From Stratiolaelaps scimitus (lineage: Eukaryota > Arthropoda > Arachnida > Mesostigmata > Laelapidae), in NCBI GenBank assembly GCA_019614645.1, contig JABWDB010000005.1, positions 4,310,001-4,374,000 on the forward strand: a stretch of 64,000 nt of DNA, read 5' to 3'. The position numbers and the translations under genes are program-made. Numbering within the stretch: the first letter of the stretch is position 1; each line of letters starts with the position of its first letter. Of the stretch, positions 34,835 through 44,232 are shown in pieces. Below the pieces are notes generated by a model. The model did not search any database. It saw only the letters and a list, made by a program, of their open reading frames with translations, and was not told the DNA's origin.

Positions 34835-35257
34835 ATGTCGTCCATTGTTACCATGTCTTCCGAAGCCCGGCAGATATATGAAGAAGTGAAAAAGAAGAAG
34901 TCCTTCCGATATGTTATCTTCACGATTCAAGAAGAGAAAGAGGTCGTCATCGAGTCGAAAGGCCCGCGTAGCGCTACCTACCAGGAGTTCCTTGAGCATA
35001 TGCGAGGCCTGCGGGATCAATGCCGATATATCATTTACGACTACCCAACGAAGAGCAGCGACCCGGATATCGTCGTCGATCGACTTCTGTTAATTTCGTG
35101 GTGTCCCGACACCGCCACAGTGCGAAACAAGATGCTTTTTGCCTCGACGAGCAACGTCGTCTCAGGCGCATTTGGCGGCGTCTTCAGGCACCTCCACGTG
35201 TGCGACCTCGATGAGCTATCGCAAAAGGCAATAGAGGAGGGCATTGTCAAGAAGTGA
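34835..35257 (+). CDS. Intronless, divergent ADF/cofilin-family actin-depolymerising protein
   Basis: 140 residues in one exon, ATG at 34835 (TCATGT), stop TGA at 35255-35257. ADF/cofilins are cytoplasmic (and nuclear) proteins that bind ADP-actin, sever filaments and speed turnover. Family marks: start MSSIV with a Ser at position 3 (the usual LIM-kinase site), the basic stretch EEVKKKK followed by FRYVIF, DQCRYIIYDY, and the block LLLISWCPDTATVRNKMLF. The start is chosen because MSSIV aligns with the usual MASGV; a GTG seven codons upstream is in frame but unlikely. Family members usually run 140-170 residues and normally have introns, one often right after the start. This copy has none, which suggests a retrogene. 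In the long actin-binding helix the usual KK pair is replaced by SG (VVSGAFGGV). The frame is fully open, so it is probably functional in some form. Confidence 0.88.
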   Translation: MSSIVTMSSEARQIYEEVKKKKSFRYVIFTIQEEKEVVIESKGPRSATYQEFLEHMRGLRDQCRYIIYDYPTKSSDPDIVVDRLLLISWCPDTATVRNKMLFASTSNVVSGAFGGVFRHLHVCDLDELSQKAIEEGIVKK

Positions 35258-35708
35258 AGAGGTCGCCTCACGCGATGCCAGCGCGGTGCGACCGAATTGT
35301 GAGTGGCTTCATCATGACCACGACTTTCGATCGTTGAGAGCAACACGAAGGTGAAAGGGAAGGCGAGATGAGAAAATCGATGAATCGGGGCAGTTCCACA
35401 GCGCTGTCTCGAGGGTACTACAGAACAAAAAAGCGAGACACAGTGGACATTATCACAGAGAACAAGTCAGCCGTGTTTTGTTTGCGTTTATTAAATTGTC
35501 CCACAATATTGAAGAGGGCTACGCGCTACTATGGTAGCCACTTTTACCGAGGAAAGGTGCCGATTTTACTTACACAATTAGCGTGTGTTGCGAGCTTTAG
35601 TACCACCTTGTAAGTTAGTTAACAACACGACTGAGTCTAAACATGCAGTCGTGCCTGACGTGACTTGCATATTTCACAAAATTCGTCCGTGTGTATATGG
35701 CGTAGCTG
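35258..35708 (+). other. 3' flank of cofilin gene
   Basis: No gene recognised. It contains the likely cofilin 3' UTR with an ATTAAA signal at 35490-35495. Confidence 0.4.
35490..35495 (+). terminator. Possible ATTAAA polyadenylation signal of cofilin gene
   Basis: The ATTAAA variant hexamer lies about 230 bases after the cofilin stop codon, followed by GTC and TTG-rich sequence. Confidence 0.35.
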
Positions 35709-35790
35709 TCGTTTGGGGCCGTCGTTTGGCGCCGCTCCGATTCAAACGAGGCAGCGCTCGTTTGGCGCCGCGCCGATTCAAATGGGGCAT
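35709..35790. promoter_or_regulatory. Tandem GC-rich repeat with E2F-like sites
   Basis: A unit starting TCGTTTGGCGCCG occurs at 35722 and again 36 bases later at 35758, each followed by CCGATTCAAA. A partial TCGTTTGGGGCC precedes at 35709. Each full unit contains TTTGGCGC (35725-35732, 35761-35768), which matches the E2F consensus TTTSSCGC. It could be a promoter element for ACSF3 (+) or for the minus-strand frame beside it; which one is not known. Confidence 0.4.
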
Positions 35791-35897
35791 ATTGTAAACA
35801 AAACATACATTTTACAGAGGGAAAAGGCCAATCGAACACCGTGTGCGCACGAATTGTTTTGAAGCAGTTTGAAACAGCAAATCTTTTTAACTGTTAC

Positions 35898-36272
35898 TCA
35901 ATGATCGGAAGTGAACAAACGCCAGTTTAGTGGGCCGAAGTAACTGGTAATTTTCTGATCTGTGACAAGGATGTCCACCCTTTTGTCCAGATGGGGTTCG
36001 TCTACGCGAGTTTTGCCGTAAGTGAGTTTTTTTTCTCCACGGCCAGATATTTCTTGAACTCGCAACAGCCACTGCAAAACGATCGATAGCGCGTAAATCA
36101 TCTCTTGGCCACATTGCACACAAGTGAGAAACATTGTTACAGATTGCCCAGCTTCGCTCAAGTGAGATAGTGACCTTGTGGCCACCCACATTAGGTGGCG
36201 ACATCGATTCTCTCCGATGAATTCATCAACACAACGCGGACAGTGATGCGTGCGTAGCACTGTGATTGGCAT
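35898..36272 (-). CDS. Hypothetical small protein with CxxC pairs (unsupported)
   Basis: A 124-codon minus-strand frame with ATG at 36272. It has two CxxC pairs, HHCPRCVDEF...CRH near residues 9-29 and FLTCVQCGQE around residue 50, a zinc-ribbon-like arrangement. The C-terminal half is mixed and ends KITSYFGPLNWRLFTSDH. I recognise no family. A second minus frame (35887-36204) overlaps it. The E2F-like repeats lie downstream of it. It could be a terminal exon, a small gene or chance. Confidence 0.22.
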   Translation of the reverse strand: MPITVLRTHHCPRCVDEFIGENRCRHLMWVATRSLSHLSEAGQSVTMFLTCVQCGQEMIYALSIVLQWLLRVQEISGRGEKKLTYGKTRVDEPHLDKRVDILVTDQKITSYFGPLNWRLFTSDH

Positions 36273-37106
36273 AGATTTTAACGTACACCGATGATGATGA
36301 TGATGGGCGTTTAGCTTTTACGAACATAACATACATAACACACACAGGCACGCAAATTGCTCTGTGCCCTATCTTTTACGCAACTAGCACATATAATTAT
36401 TTTGTTTTGTTCTCTGTGTAAATATATATTGTTGAGGGGGTAGGACCCCCTTTAACGCGCTCACGCAGGCGTATTTGTCACCAAATTTTCTAGAGTTCTT
36501 GTAATTGATTTACACAATTTCGATGGCTAATAGGGTGGTCTGTTCGCCGTTCGTGGATTGCGCGGCTGCAGGAAGAAGTGAGGGGAAGCTGCGTAACTCT
36601 GTATAAGGTTCTAGTGATTCCTCCGGATTTACCCCTTGTTCAGTGTCCTGTCACTGTGTCTGTCTGTGTGTGTGTGTGTGTCTGTGTGCGATCCTGATGA
36701 GATCTCCTATTTCTGTGCTGCGAGGTACCGGAGAAAAAGCCGATCAAACGACAGTACTTCTAAATCGTTTATAATTTCGTTAATAATCGTTTGATAATTT
36801 TGATAGCTCCTCAAAACACCATAGTTGTGATCTGTACGTGCCCCTTGAGGAATGACTTGTAGAAGATTTGACATCCTGTTTGCAGATGACATTGGATGCT
36901 AAAAACAATAACTATTGTGTCACAATCTCGTGTTATAAAATCGCTGTGACAGCCGCCGTGAGAATGTTTTCTTTCACCAGTGGTCGCGTCACTTTTTCTC
37001 GTTTGTAGCACAGCACATTGCTAAGTTCAAATATAGCATTAACAGCCACAATAATACTTGGTCATAGCAGTAACTAGCAATTTGCATTATGTAACTTTCA
37101 GACGCC

Positions 37107-37269
37107 ATGGTCTTGCAGCATGTTCTTATGCAGGGAACGGAATTGCTCGTTCCCCACGGGGGACCCGATCAACAAGTGGCCATCAAGGGTTCCCCCCAGC
37201 TTACGACCATATACTCGTCCGGGTCGCATCTAGGCTCTTCAGGGTGTGTTCTCAGCAATACACGCACCG
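37107..37269 (+). CDS. Possible first coding exon of ACSF3
   Basis: The ATG has a strong context (CGCCATGG) and an acceptor-like TAACTTTCAG sits just upstream. The frame runs 54 codons to CACCG|GTAGTA and ends in phase 1, as the exon at 37592 needs. Adding it brings the protein to about 578 residues, close to human ACSF3 (576). However the peptide shows no clear similarity to the ACSF3 N-terminus and does not look like a mitochondrial presequence (few Arg, start MVLQHVLMQG). The case rests on phase and length only. Confidence 0.28.
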
Positions 37270-37591
37270 GTAGTAATACAACAAGAATAGCCTTTTCGAT
37301 GCGCAGCCTTTCCGTGTCAGCCGCATTCGCAGCAGCCTCGATTAAAATCATAATTATGTGAACTAGAACATTTTCATCATCCCTACGAAGGATAGACAAT
37401 GCGATCCGTGAAGATAGCTTCGTTAACATTGGGCCCGTTGATCCTGCATAAAGAACTATGGTTTCGTTATTCGTCAACGGTTAACTATTCTATAGTTCAC
37501 CTTCTGTTGAATTGGTTTTCGCTCTAGGAAACAGCGGCGCCCGAGCCAGCCTCCAATATCACCTGCAAGCTCAATGTACAATCTTCTACAG

Positions 37592-37694
37592 ATCTGTTAA
37601 ATCGTGCTATAAGCTTCAGCAATCGCCTTCGGATTGCCTTGGACGGAGACCACGCACAGCCACGCGTGGCACTGCTGTTACCAAATGATTATCG
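37592..37694 (+). CDS. ACSF3: ACSF3 exon: start of the recognised protein
   Basis: The acceptor is AATCTTCTACAG and the donor TATCG|GTAAGT. It encodes [12 protein letters not shown]...[11 protein letters not shown], matching the region around human RVSFLCANDASY. The frame stays open upstream to a weaker acceptor at 37527. The exon starts in phase 1 if the better pyrimidine tract is used. Confidence 0.8.
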
Positions 37695-37739
37695 GTAAGT
37701 GTGCAACTGCTTCCGACTAGGTGCACATTTCTAATGATG

Positions 37740-37770
<31 letters not shown>

Positions 37771-40700
37771 CGTTCGCATGGCGGATATATCACTATAATC
37801 CTCAATAATGGTAATCAATGAAAACGCACAGACATTCTGAATTATGCGCTTTCTTTACGAAGATCTATATAAATATATGGTGGAATGGGTCGCATCAAAC
37901 AGCTAAGAGCTACCCTGTGAGCCTGTCTGTATCCAAGTAGACGTTGATCATTTTGTTCGACCAGTCTACTGAAGAGATATGAAATGTATGTGGACCTACG
38001 TTACTATAAAGAGATGTACGATGAACTCTGTCTCTTCGATGCATCGTCGTTGTCTATTCAAAGACCACCTCATAAATATTGATTCAATATACATGTATAT
38101 GATGTGTTGTTGTCGATGATTCCTGTACGTCTCCAGGTATGTGATGAGTCAATGGGCAGTTTGGTTGAGTGGTGCATGCGTAGTGCCGCTTCACCGACGA
38201 CTTCCACCGAAAACGATTGAGTACCATCTGCGAGACAGCAGCAGTTGTGTCCTCATCACAACGGATGAATTGAGCACGGTCGTCGACTGCTTGGATAAAG
38301 AGCTTATGCGGCATGTTCAAGTGGTATCGTTGAACGGCGACGGTGCCGACGGGCTTCCCGAGCCAATAATGGACTCCAAGGTGATCACACATATCCAGAG
38401 CTTAGATTCATTCAATAATTACAAATAGAAGCCCAAAATATCGGCATCGGTTTGAAGTAATCGACACCAAACATTGAGATTACTGAGGTCTTTTTCATTT
38501 CGTCACCATTGTATGATATTGTGCAAAATGTACAATCCCAGTGAAAACTATATATGTGGCAAAGTAGTAACAACCATAGTAAAACGTCAAACCTTGATGC
38601 TGACAAAAATAAATAATACACTGACAAAAATACGATTCGTTATATCGCACTCGGTGGTGTTCCCTTATTAACATTGCGCGTTATAGAATTTAATGTGTGA
38701 CGACTCGGAAATGTTGATACATTCCACTTCTCAAGTGTCGATGCGTGGAATCTATAACATGAAAAACATATGGAGAAAGTGGATCAATTACACATGAACT
38801 AAGAGTTCTAAGGTTACTTTGATCCAGCAGGATTGCGATTAGGTTTTAATTAACGATTGTAATTCAGAGTGGCTCAAAGTAGTCTTTGAACTCGTAGTTC
38901 ACGCGCAATGCTCCGTCGAGTTGATCGAGGCTCATGATCGGTGGGTGCTTGATTCGCTAGATGATCTCCTGGATCTGATAAGTTGCGTATTTTCGTGTCG
39001 GTGTTTTTCCCCTTGATGAGATAGTTGACACTGGGCCAAATTAAGGATCAATTTCAACGTCGCAAGAAGCTTCCGGCACAAGTGGTCTACACATCGGGGA
39101 CAACGGGATCGCCCAAGGGTGTGGTAACTACCCACGCTGCACTGGACGCGCAGGTATTATTCTACATGTCCACATTCATCATTTGGCTCATATATGATTC
39201 GGCTAAACCGATCAATCCGACAATAATAGGCGAGATCAAACCACGACGTCGTTTCTCCACAGATCTAATACGTGGTCACATTTCGACCCGTTCGCTCGGG
39301 GATCACTGCATGAAGATACCGAGTGTAAGCGTTATTCTAGCAATCAATAATGAGGCCGAATGCCACGAATTTGTCTACGCGATTCAGCCGTCTTTCTTCT
39401 TCTTCTTCTTACAGATAGAGATTTTCATTTACAGAACGTTGTGTATGCATGCGCTAGTCGTTCGGAAAGCGAGCAGTATCTTATAGTTAACAGTTTGTTG
39501 CACGTCTGGTCTTGATCGGACCACGCAGGCGAATACGGTAGCGGTCGATTGGCTGTTAGGTCCCGAGGACCATATTCTGCACCATCTGCCTCTGCATCAT
39601 ACTCACGGCATCTTGAACGGGCTTCTCGCGCCGCTCTGGGCTGGAAGCAGCGTTCACATGCTACCGACGTTCGATCCTGAACAGGTCGGTGGAGCGGGAT
39701 AAGGTGGGAACAAGAGGTTGGAACAAATGCAGCTTGCTGCAGGGTGGACAATTGCGAAGACTACGAATTAATAGTCTTCCTTTCTAAATGACTTGATATT
39801 GCCGGAGGCAATGTGGCTAGGAGGGGCGAATATCTCCTTTAGGGACCAGGAATTTATAGAGCAAACTCCCAGCTGGGATGAACCTTTTTACTGTAATATG
39901 TGAACTATGTCTGGTCGAGTCGATAAATTTCTATCGACAACATTCATTTCATCTCATTAATAATTGAATATTATGATATATTAGACAGCCGCATTGATTC
40001 AAATAATTAATAATTGAATCAATGCGGCTGTCACGCACTAACCCGACATCGCTGTTGCGCATATATTTCAGACATGTATATATATATATGTTGTTGTGAA
40101 CTGGCTACCCTACAAGGGTGTAGAAACAAAACGATTATTATCCATTTCATCTCCATTTGTCATACAGACCAATAGTCTAAGATTATTGTTCCTTTCATGT
40201 GTCGTCGCTAATGTAATTCCTTTAACAAACGTCAAATTTTTGTTTTTGTTTATTCTCTCTCCCTCTCTGTGACTTGCAATGTTTACTTGTCGCTGCATTG
40301 TGGATTCCTATGATTGTTTAAGGACACTCTGCCCTTCTTAATCAACGGGAAATTCATTCTTGGTAACATTGCTGCGGCTGCCTCCTGTGTTGTCGGGTAA
40401 ACAGGTGTGGCAACTATTGCTGTCCGAGGATAACCCGGTGAACTTCATGATGGCCGTTCCGACGATGTACACCCAACTTGTATCGTTCGCCAAGGAAAGG
40501 CTGTGGGAGCGACGCGACGAAATTCGTGATTTTCTCAAGCTGAAGCTTCGCCTATGCACCTGCGGCTCGGCGCCTCTTGGCCTGCAGCTTCTGCGGGACT
40601 GGGAAGATCTCACGGGTCACGTGATGCTCGAACGCTACGGAATGACGGAGTTCGGCATGGGGATCGGCGGAGACCCTATCGATCCGAAGAGGCGCCTTCC

Positions 40701-43700
40701 CGGCGCCGTTGGCAGACCCTTTTCCGGTCTCGAATTTCGCATTGTGGAACAAGACGGCTACACCCCTACGCGCTATCGAACAATCGCTCATGTTGTACGT
40801 GTCAGGGTAACATGCTCTCTGTTCGCACTGTAAATCACCTCACGATCTCTGTAGTTCTCGGGTTGTGCCCGAACGACACGTCGTATTGAATAGGGTATTT
40901 GATATCTTCACTATGCTTTCTAAAAAATGTTCTGTAGATACACGTGCTCAGAACATTGCTGAACACTATATGTCTGTTCTAACTACATAACTTCCTCTGA
41001 GCGCAGACATCATTCTTTCCATATCTTTGTCTTGCGATTCTTTTTTTCTATTTATTCTTTATAGATCCTTAATTGAACCGATAGTTATGTACGACATATG
41101 TGATCCCAAACCACATATATATATATATATATGTGTGGTTTGGGATCACATCTGTGCACACTCTGATCGGGATCTTTGGTGTACAAATCTCTACATGATC
41201 TGATTCGACAATGATCGAAACTCATCGTGCGACCACCGTGGTCAGCCCTATCGATATGCTCTCAGAAATGGCCACAGAACGGTGCTAGCTTTCTCTACTT
41301 AACGCCGAAATGATGTTGTTAATTATTAAAGATATTAACGCAGTTACTTATGGAACTCATTTCCGCCCTTTAATCAGTGCCATCCAGAGCCACAAAGTAT
41401 TCTGCTCATAGTTGCTAAGCCCTATTACACGACTTGCGATTTGGTCTTATATTATCTTACCATTTTTATTATTATCATTTTACCAATTTACCTTCTAACC
41501 GTCTGAAACTGTATGCGTCGTATTTATGCCAGATAAGACTTGTGAATCATCGTTAGATGATATCGGTCATACAATAGCAATCGTCCATACCCCAAGGGTA
41601 CTCCAGCTATATATTCAGCTAATTGAGTTGTGCCGCCTTACAGACGAAGCACTCGACTACGATCAACATCGAATATCGGGTACGAATGATTGGCGAGTTA
41701 ATAGCGAAGGGTCCACAAATGTTCAGTAACTATCACGAGCGACCCGAGGAGACCAAACAAGCGTTCACGAACGATGGCTGGTTTCGGACCGGTATGTATT
41801 ATAATATTATCAATTACAATCTACTCATATAACAACTGAGGCTTCTCGACCTTGATACAAGCGTACATCACGCTCAAGCATAGATTCCATTGCTACAGCA
41901 TCAGTGCAAATGGGTGAACAGTAACGCGAAACAACATATTAGTATATTAACTACGTCATTCTTAACATGGCGTAATGTCTAACTAAATTTAAATGTACCT
42001 AACTCGTCGTGGCCTGGTCTATGATCAACAGCTTTTTTAAGATCCGAATTATTATTTATATACTGCAGGTGATATGGCGGAGCTCGTTATGCACGACGAT
42101 AACAAGTATGTGTTGAAAATTCTGGGGCGAAAAACGATGGACTTCATTAAGTGCGGTGGTTTCAAGGTAAACAAAATAACATTTCGTTGTACAAATGCGT
42201 AGTGTGAATGTCGCCCTTCGTGAGTTGTCAGTTGTTGATACCCATGTGAAGGAAGAGTACTTAGCTAGAATACCGTGCTGTGTGTTATATGAGACTGGGA
42301 AACCCTGGAACATCCCAAGACCTTATTTACCACCGATTCAGACCTATTATACATCCCAAGCGTAATGGATTGAGTAACAGTGCGGAAGATAGCATATAGG
42401 AGTCATACGAATGTCACAGGTTTCCCAGAAAAATTTCGCACGGCTGTCGAAGTTTCAACGGTGGAAAGCCAATGATGTGTGTGATAGATAGTATATCACC
42501 CTATTCCAATTAATGATTTTATGCTGAGGCCTCTGAAGATTGAACTCTCGAAATGTTTGTCGTCCTAAGCGTCGCAAGGCATGTAGTCTGCTTAGGACAA
42601 GCTGCTGTATAGACGGCGGTTTGAAGTAGGTGCCATCAGCACTCAACCAATTTGCTGTGATGGCTTTTCAGTACACCGTTACGCTGACGTTCACCTTTTT
42701 CATAGGATTCCAGTATATTTGATTGGCTGTGGAAGTAGTGGATATCTCAGATTGTAATGGGTATCTTATCGCTTATAGATATCTTCATTGGAGGTTCAGA
42801 ACGAATTGGAAGCGGTGCCAGGAGTGGCCGAAAGTGCTGTTTTTGGCGTGCCCGACGTTACCTGGGGAGAACGCGTCGTTGCAGTGGTTAGTAAGCAGTT
42901 TAGAACAACTTGAAAATCACGCCTGTTCGACTAAATGTATTGAAATAATAAGTGAGTGTAATGGCACATACGTAAGATTAATATAATAAGCACATCGTTA
43001 CTTGAACAACGATTCATTTAACAAAAAAAAACTCACAAAAAGAGCAAATGAGCTAACAAAATGATTGCAATCTGATTGGCTAATCAACTGAAACCAATCG
43101 GATGCTTTGTTCACTGAGGGAGCCCGCTCGGAGGCTCCCGTTTGATTCATATGCAATAAATTACACTTGGCAAAACGCACAAAGGTCAACAGAAGCATTG
43201 TTTAGGCATTTGCATAGACGGCGGGCTAGGCGAAGAGCATACCCAGCAAAGACGTGGGTCACACAGATGTATATAAATATTGTTTATTTTTTTTTATTTC
43301 GTTATTTGTTTACTAATATTATTGATTCCATTACTACTATTTACAGTAGTATCACAATTTTCACAGTCACTTTTTCCATAGTCATTAATCTCGGACCACA
43401 ATTTTTCGCCGTACAAGCTGAGGCCTTCCTCCGAACTCACTTCTCTCACTCCAGTAGTCCGATAGCGATGTCTCAAATGTCTCACATCTGCCCTTCATCC
43501 AGTTTACTTTTCCAGTAACGAACCCGAATTCGTTCCATCCCTCCCCCTTAGGTGGTACCCAAAACGGAGTGTAACAGTGACACCCTGCAAGATGAAGTAT
43601 TGGCACACTGCGAGCAGACTCTACCCCCAACGTCCATACCTAGTCAGATCACCATAGCCGCCGAGCTGCCACGTAATATAATGGGCAAGGTTAGTATTTG

Positions 43701-44182
43701 CGACTCGAAAGCAAAGAGCCGGCGAAACGATGTATCTATCAGGATACTTTGTGCAACCACGGACGGTGAAACTGCCGCATTTACTTATCCTTGTACACCT
43801 GCAAGCGTTTTGTGATAATCTATTCTCTGAAGAGGCTGCGATCCACTTCAAATTAACGATCCACGAGTTAACATGGATACGTCCAAAGTGACTGACATAC
43901 AAATTGATAACAACAACACCAGTTAATCATAGAACACTGTCCGCGTTGACGACAACGCGGACAATGTTCTATGATTCACTATATATATATATATATATAT
44001 ATATTAACATTTGCGGTTTATTTCCGGAACTGCAATTTTACAATGCTTAAGTTCTCGATTAAAAAAATAGGGTATATATATATAATGTAACCTAATTTCC
44101 CGCTACTGTTTGCTTCCAGATTGACAAGGTCGTTCTTCGAAATGAGCACTTACAGCGCATGATAAAAGGATCCACGACATAG
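37592..44182 (+). CDS. ACSF3: ACSF3-type malonyl-/methylmalonyl-CoA synthetase (ten exons)
   Basis: Exons with consistent phases: 37592-37694, 38137-38380, 39025-39153, 39529-39684, 40405-40794, 41644-41791, 42069-42166, 42779-42886, 43552-43689 and 44120-44182 (TAG 44180-44182), about 524 codons. It belongs to the ANL adenylating superfamily: malonate or methylmalonate is activated to the acyl-AMP and then to the CoA thioester. In animals ACSF3 is mitochondrial and supplies malonyl-CoA there. Motifs: [11 protein letters not shown] (39088-39120, phosphate-binding loop), [35 protein letters not shown] (from 40636), GWFRTGD across an intron, [14 protein letters not shown] hinge region, and PRNIMGK-IDK with the catalytic Lys at 43687-43689. 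The set resembles human ACSF3 more than other acyl-CoA synthetases. The N-terminal targeting region is not securely identified. Confidence 0.93.
37695..38136 (+). other. ACSF3 intron with (AT)n
   Basis: The intron contains an (AT)n run at 37745-37770, one of the longest in the window. Nothing else is recognised. Confidence 0.8.
38137..38380 (+). CDS. ACSF3: ACSF3 exon: [16 protein letters not shown] region
   Basis: The acceptor is TACGTCTCCAG and the donor TCCAAG|GTGATC. It encodes [19 protein letters not shown], corresponding to human YVVAQWASWMSGGVAVPLY, then the helix and strand leading to the phosphate-binding loop. Confidence 0.9.
39025..39153 (+). CDS. ACSF3: ACSF3 exon: AMP-binding phosphate loop
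   Basis: The acceptor is GAGATAG and the donor GCGCAG|GTATTA, both phase 0. It encodes [18 protein letters not shown], the signature P-loop of adenylate-forming enzymes. The acceptor lacks a strong pyrimidine tract. Confidence 0.9.
39529..39684 (+). CDS. ACSF3: ACSF3 exon: LPLHHTHG region
   Basis: The acceptor is GACCACGCAG and the donor GAACAG|GTCGGT. It encodes [20 protein letters not shown], matching human LHVLPLHHVHGVVNALL, and then [16 protein letters not shown]. Confidence 0.92.
39685..40404 (+). other. ACSF3 intron with hairpin
   Basis: A 720-base intron holding the 49-bp inverted repeat at 39984-40032 and a short AT run near 40078-40090. Confidence 0.85.
39984..40032. repeat. Perfect 19-bp inverted repeat in ACSF3 intron
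   Basis: GACAGCCGCATTGATTCAA (39984-40002) is followed by an 11-base A/T-only loop and its exact reverse complement (40014-40032). No transposon termini were recognised. Confidence 0.85.
40405..40794 (+). CDS. ACSF3: ACSF3 exon: substrate pocket and YGMTE motif
   Basis: The acceptor is GGGTAAACAG and the donor CATGTT|GTACGT, phase 0 at both ends. It is the largest exon (130 codons), encoding [38 protein letters not shown] and the [19 protein letters not shown] segment. All align with human ACSF3. The last residues before the donor are divergent. Confidence 0.92.
40795..41643 (+). other. ACSF3 intron with AT-cored palindrome
   Basis: An 849-base intron. It contains the inverted repeat at 41098-41151; the rest is AT-rich and without features. 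Confidence 0.85.
41098..41151. repeat. 54-bp palindrome with (AT)n core in ACSF3 intron
   Basis: ATGTGATCCCAAACCA (41098-41113) and its exact reverse complement TGGTTTGGGATCACAT (41136-41151) flank CATATAT...ATATGTG. The AT core is itself self-complementary, so nearly the whole unit can fold. Confidence 0.85.
41644..41791 (+). CDS. ACSF3: ACSF3 exon: IGELIAKGP to GWFRTG
   Basis: The acceptor is CCGCCTTACAG and the donor GACCG|GTATGT (phase 1). It encodes [20 protein letters not shown] and [16 protein letters not shown], matching human [34 protein letters not shown]. Confidence 0.92.
42069..42166 (+). CDS. ACSF3: ACSF3 exon: hinge region
   Basis: The acceptor is ATACTGCAG and the donor TTCAAG|GTAAAC. 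It encodes [33 protein letters not shown], divided between the GD of TGD and the GR...D-IK-GGFK motif that precedes the C-terminal domain. Confidence 0.92.
42779..42886 (+). CDS. ACSF3: ACSF3 exon: C-terminal domain start
   Basis: The acceptor is TCGCTTATAG and the donor GCAGTG|GTTAGT. It encodes [16 protein letters not shown] and [19 protein letters not shown], matching human SALEVEWHLLAHPSI and VIGVPDMTWGQRVTAVV. Confidence 0.92.
43552..43689 (+). CDS. ACSF3: ACSF3 exon: catalytic lysine region
   Basis: The acceptor is CTCCCCCTTAG and the donor GGCAAG|GTTAGT. It encodes the stretch from [10 protein letters not shown] to [11 protein letters not shown]. The last Lys belongs to the conserved PRNxMGK motif, equivalent to human IPRNQMGKIDK. 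Confidence 0.92.
43925..43976. repeat. 52-bp near-perfect hairpin in ACSF3 intron
   Basis: Two 24-base arms, AATCATAGAACA...CCGCGTTG and CAACGCGG...TGTTCTATGATT, pair with a single mismatch around a 4-base ACGA loop. An (AT)n run follows at about 43980-44003. Confidence 0.85.
44120..44182 (+). CDS. ACSF3: ACSF3 last exon
   Basis: The acceptor is TTTGCTTCCAG. It encodes [20 protein letters not shown] and stops at TAG 44180-44182. IDK completes the MGK-IDK motif. Confidence 0.92.
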   Translation: MDKVVLRNEHLQRMIKGSTT

Positions 44183-44226
44183 ATTTTAGTGGACGTTTCT
44201 GGAGCCGTTTTGTGACTAAAATAACA

Positions 44227-44232
44227 AATAAA
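44227..44232 (+). terminator. AATAAA polyadenylation signal of ACSF3
   Basis: A canonical AATAAA 45 bases after the ACSF3 stop codon. It implies a very short 3' UTR. Confidence 0.7.
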
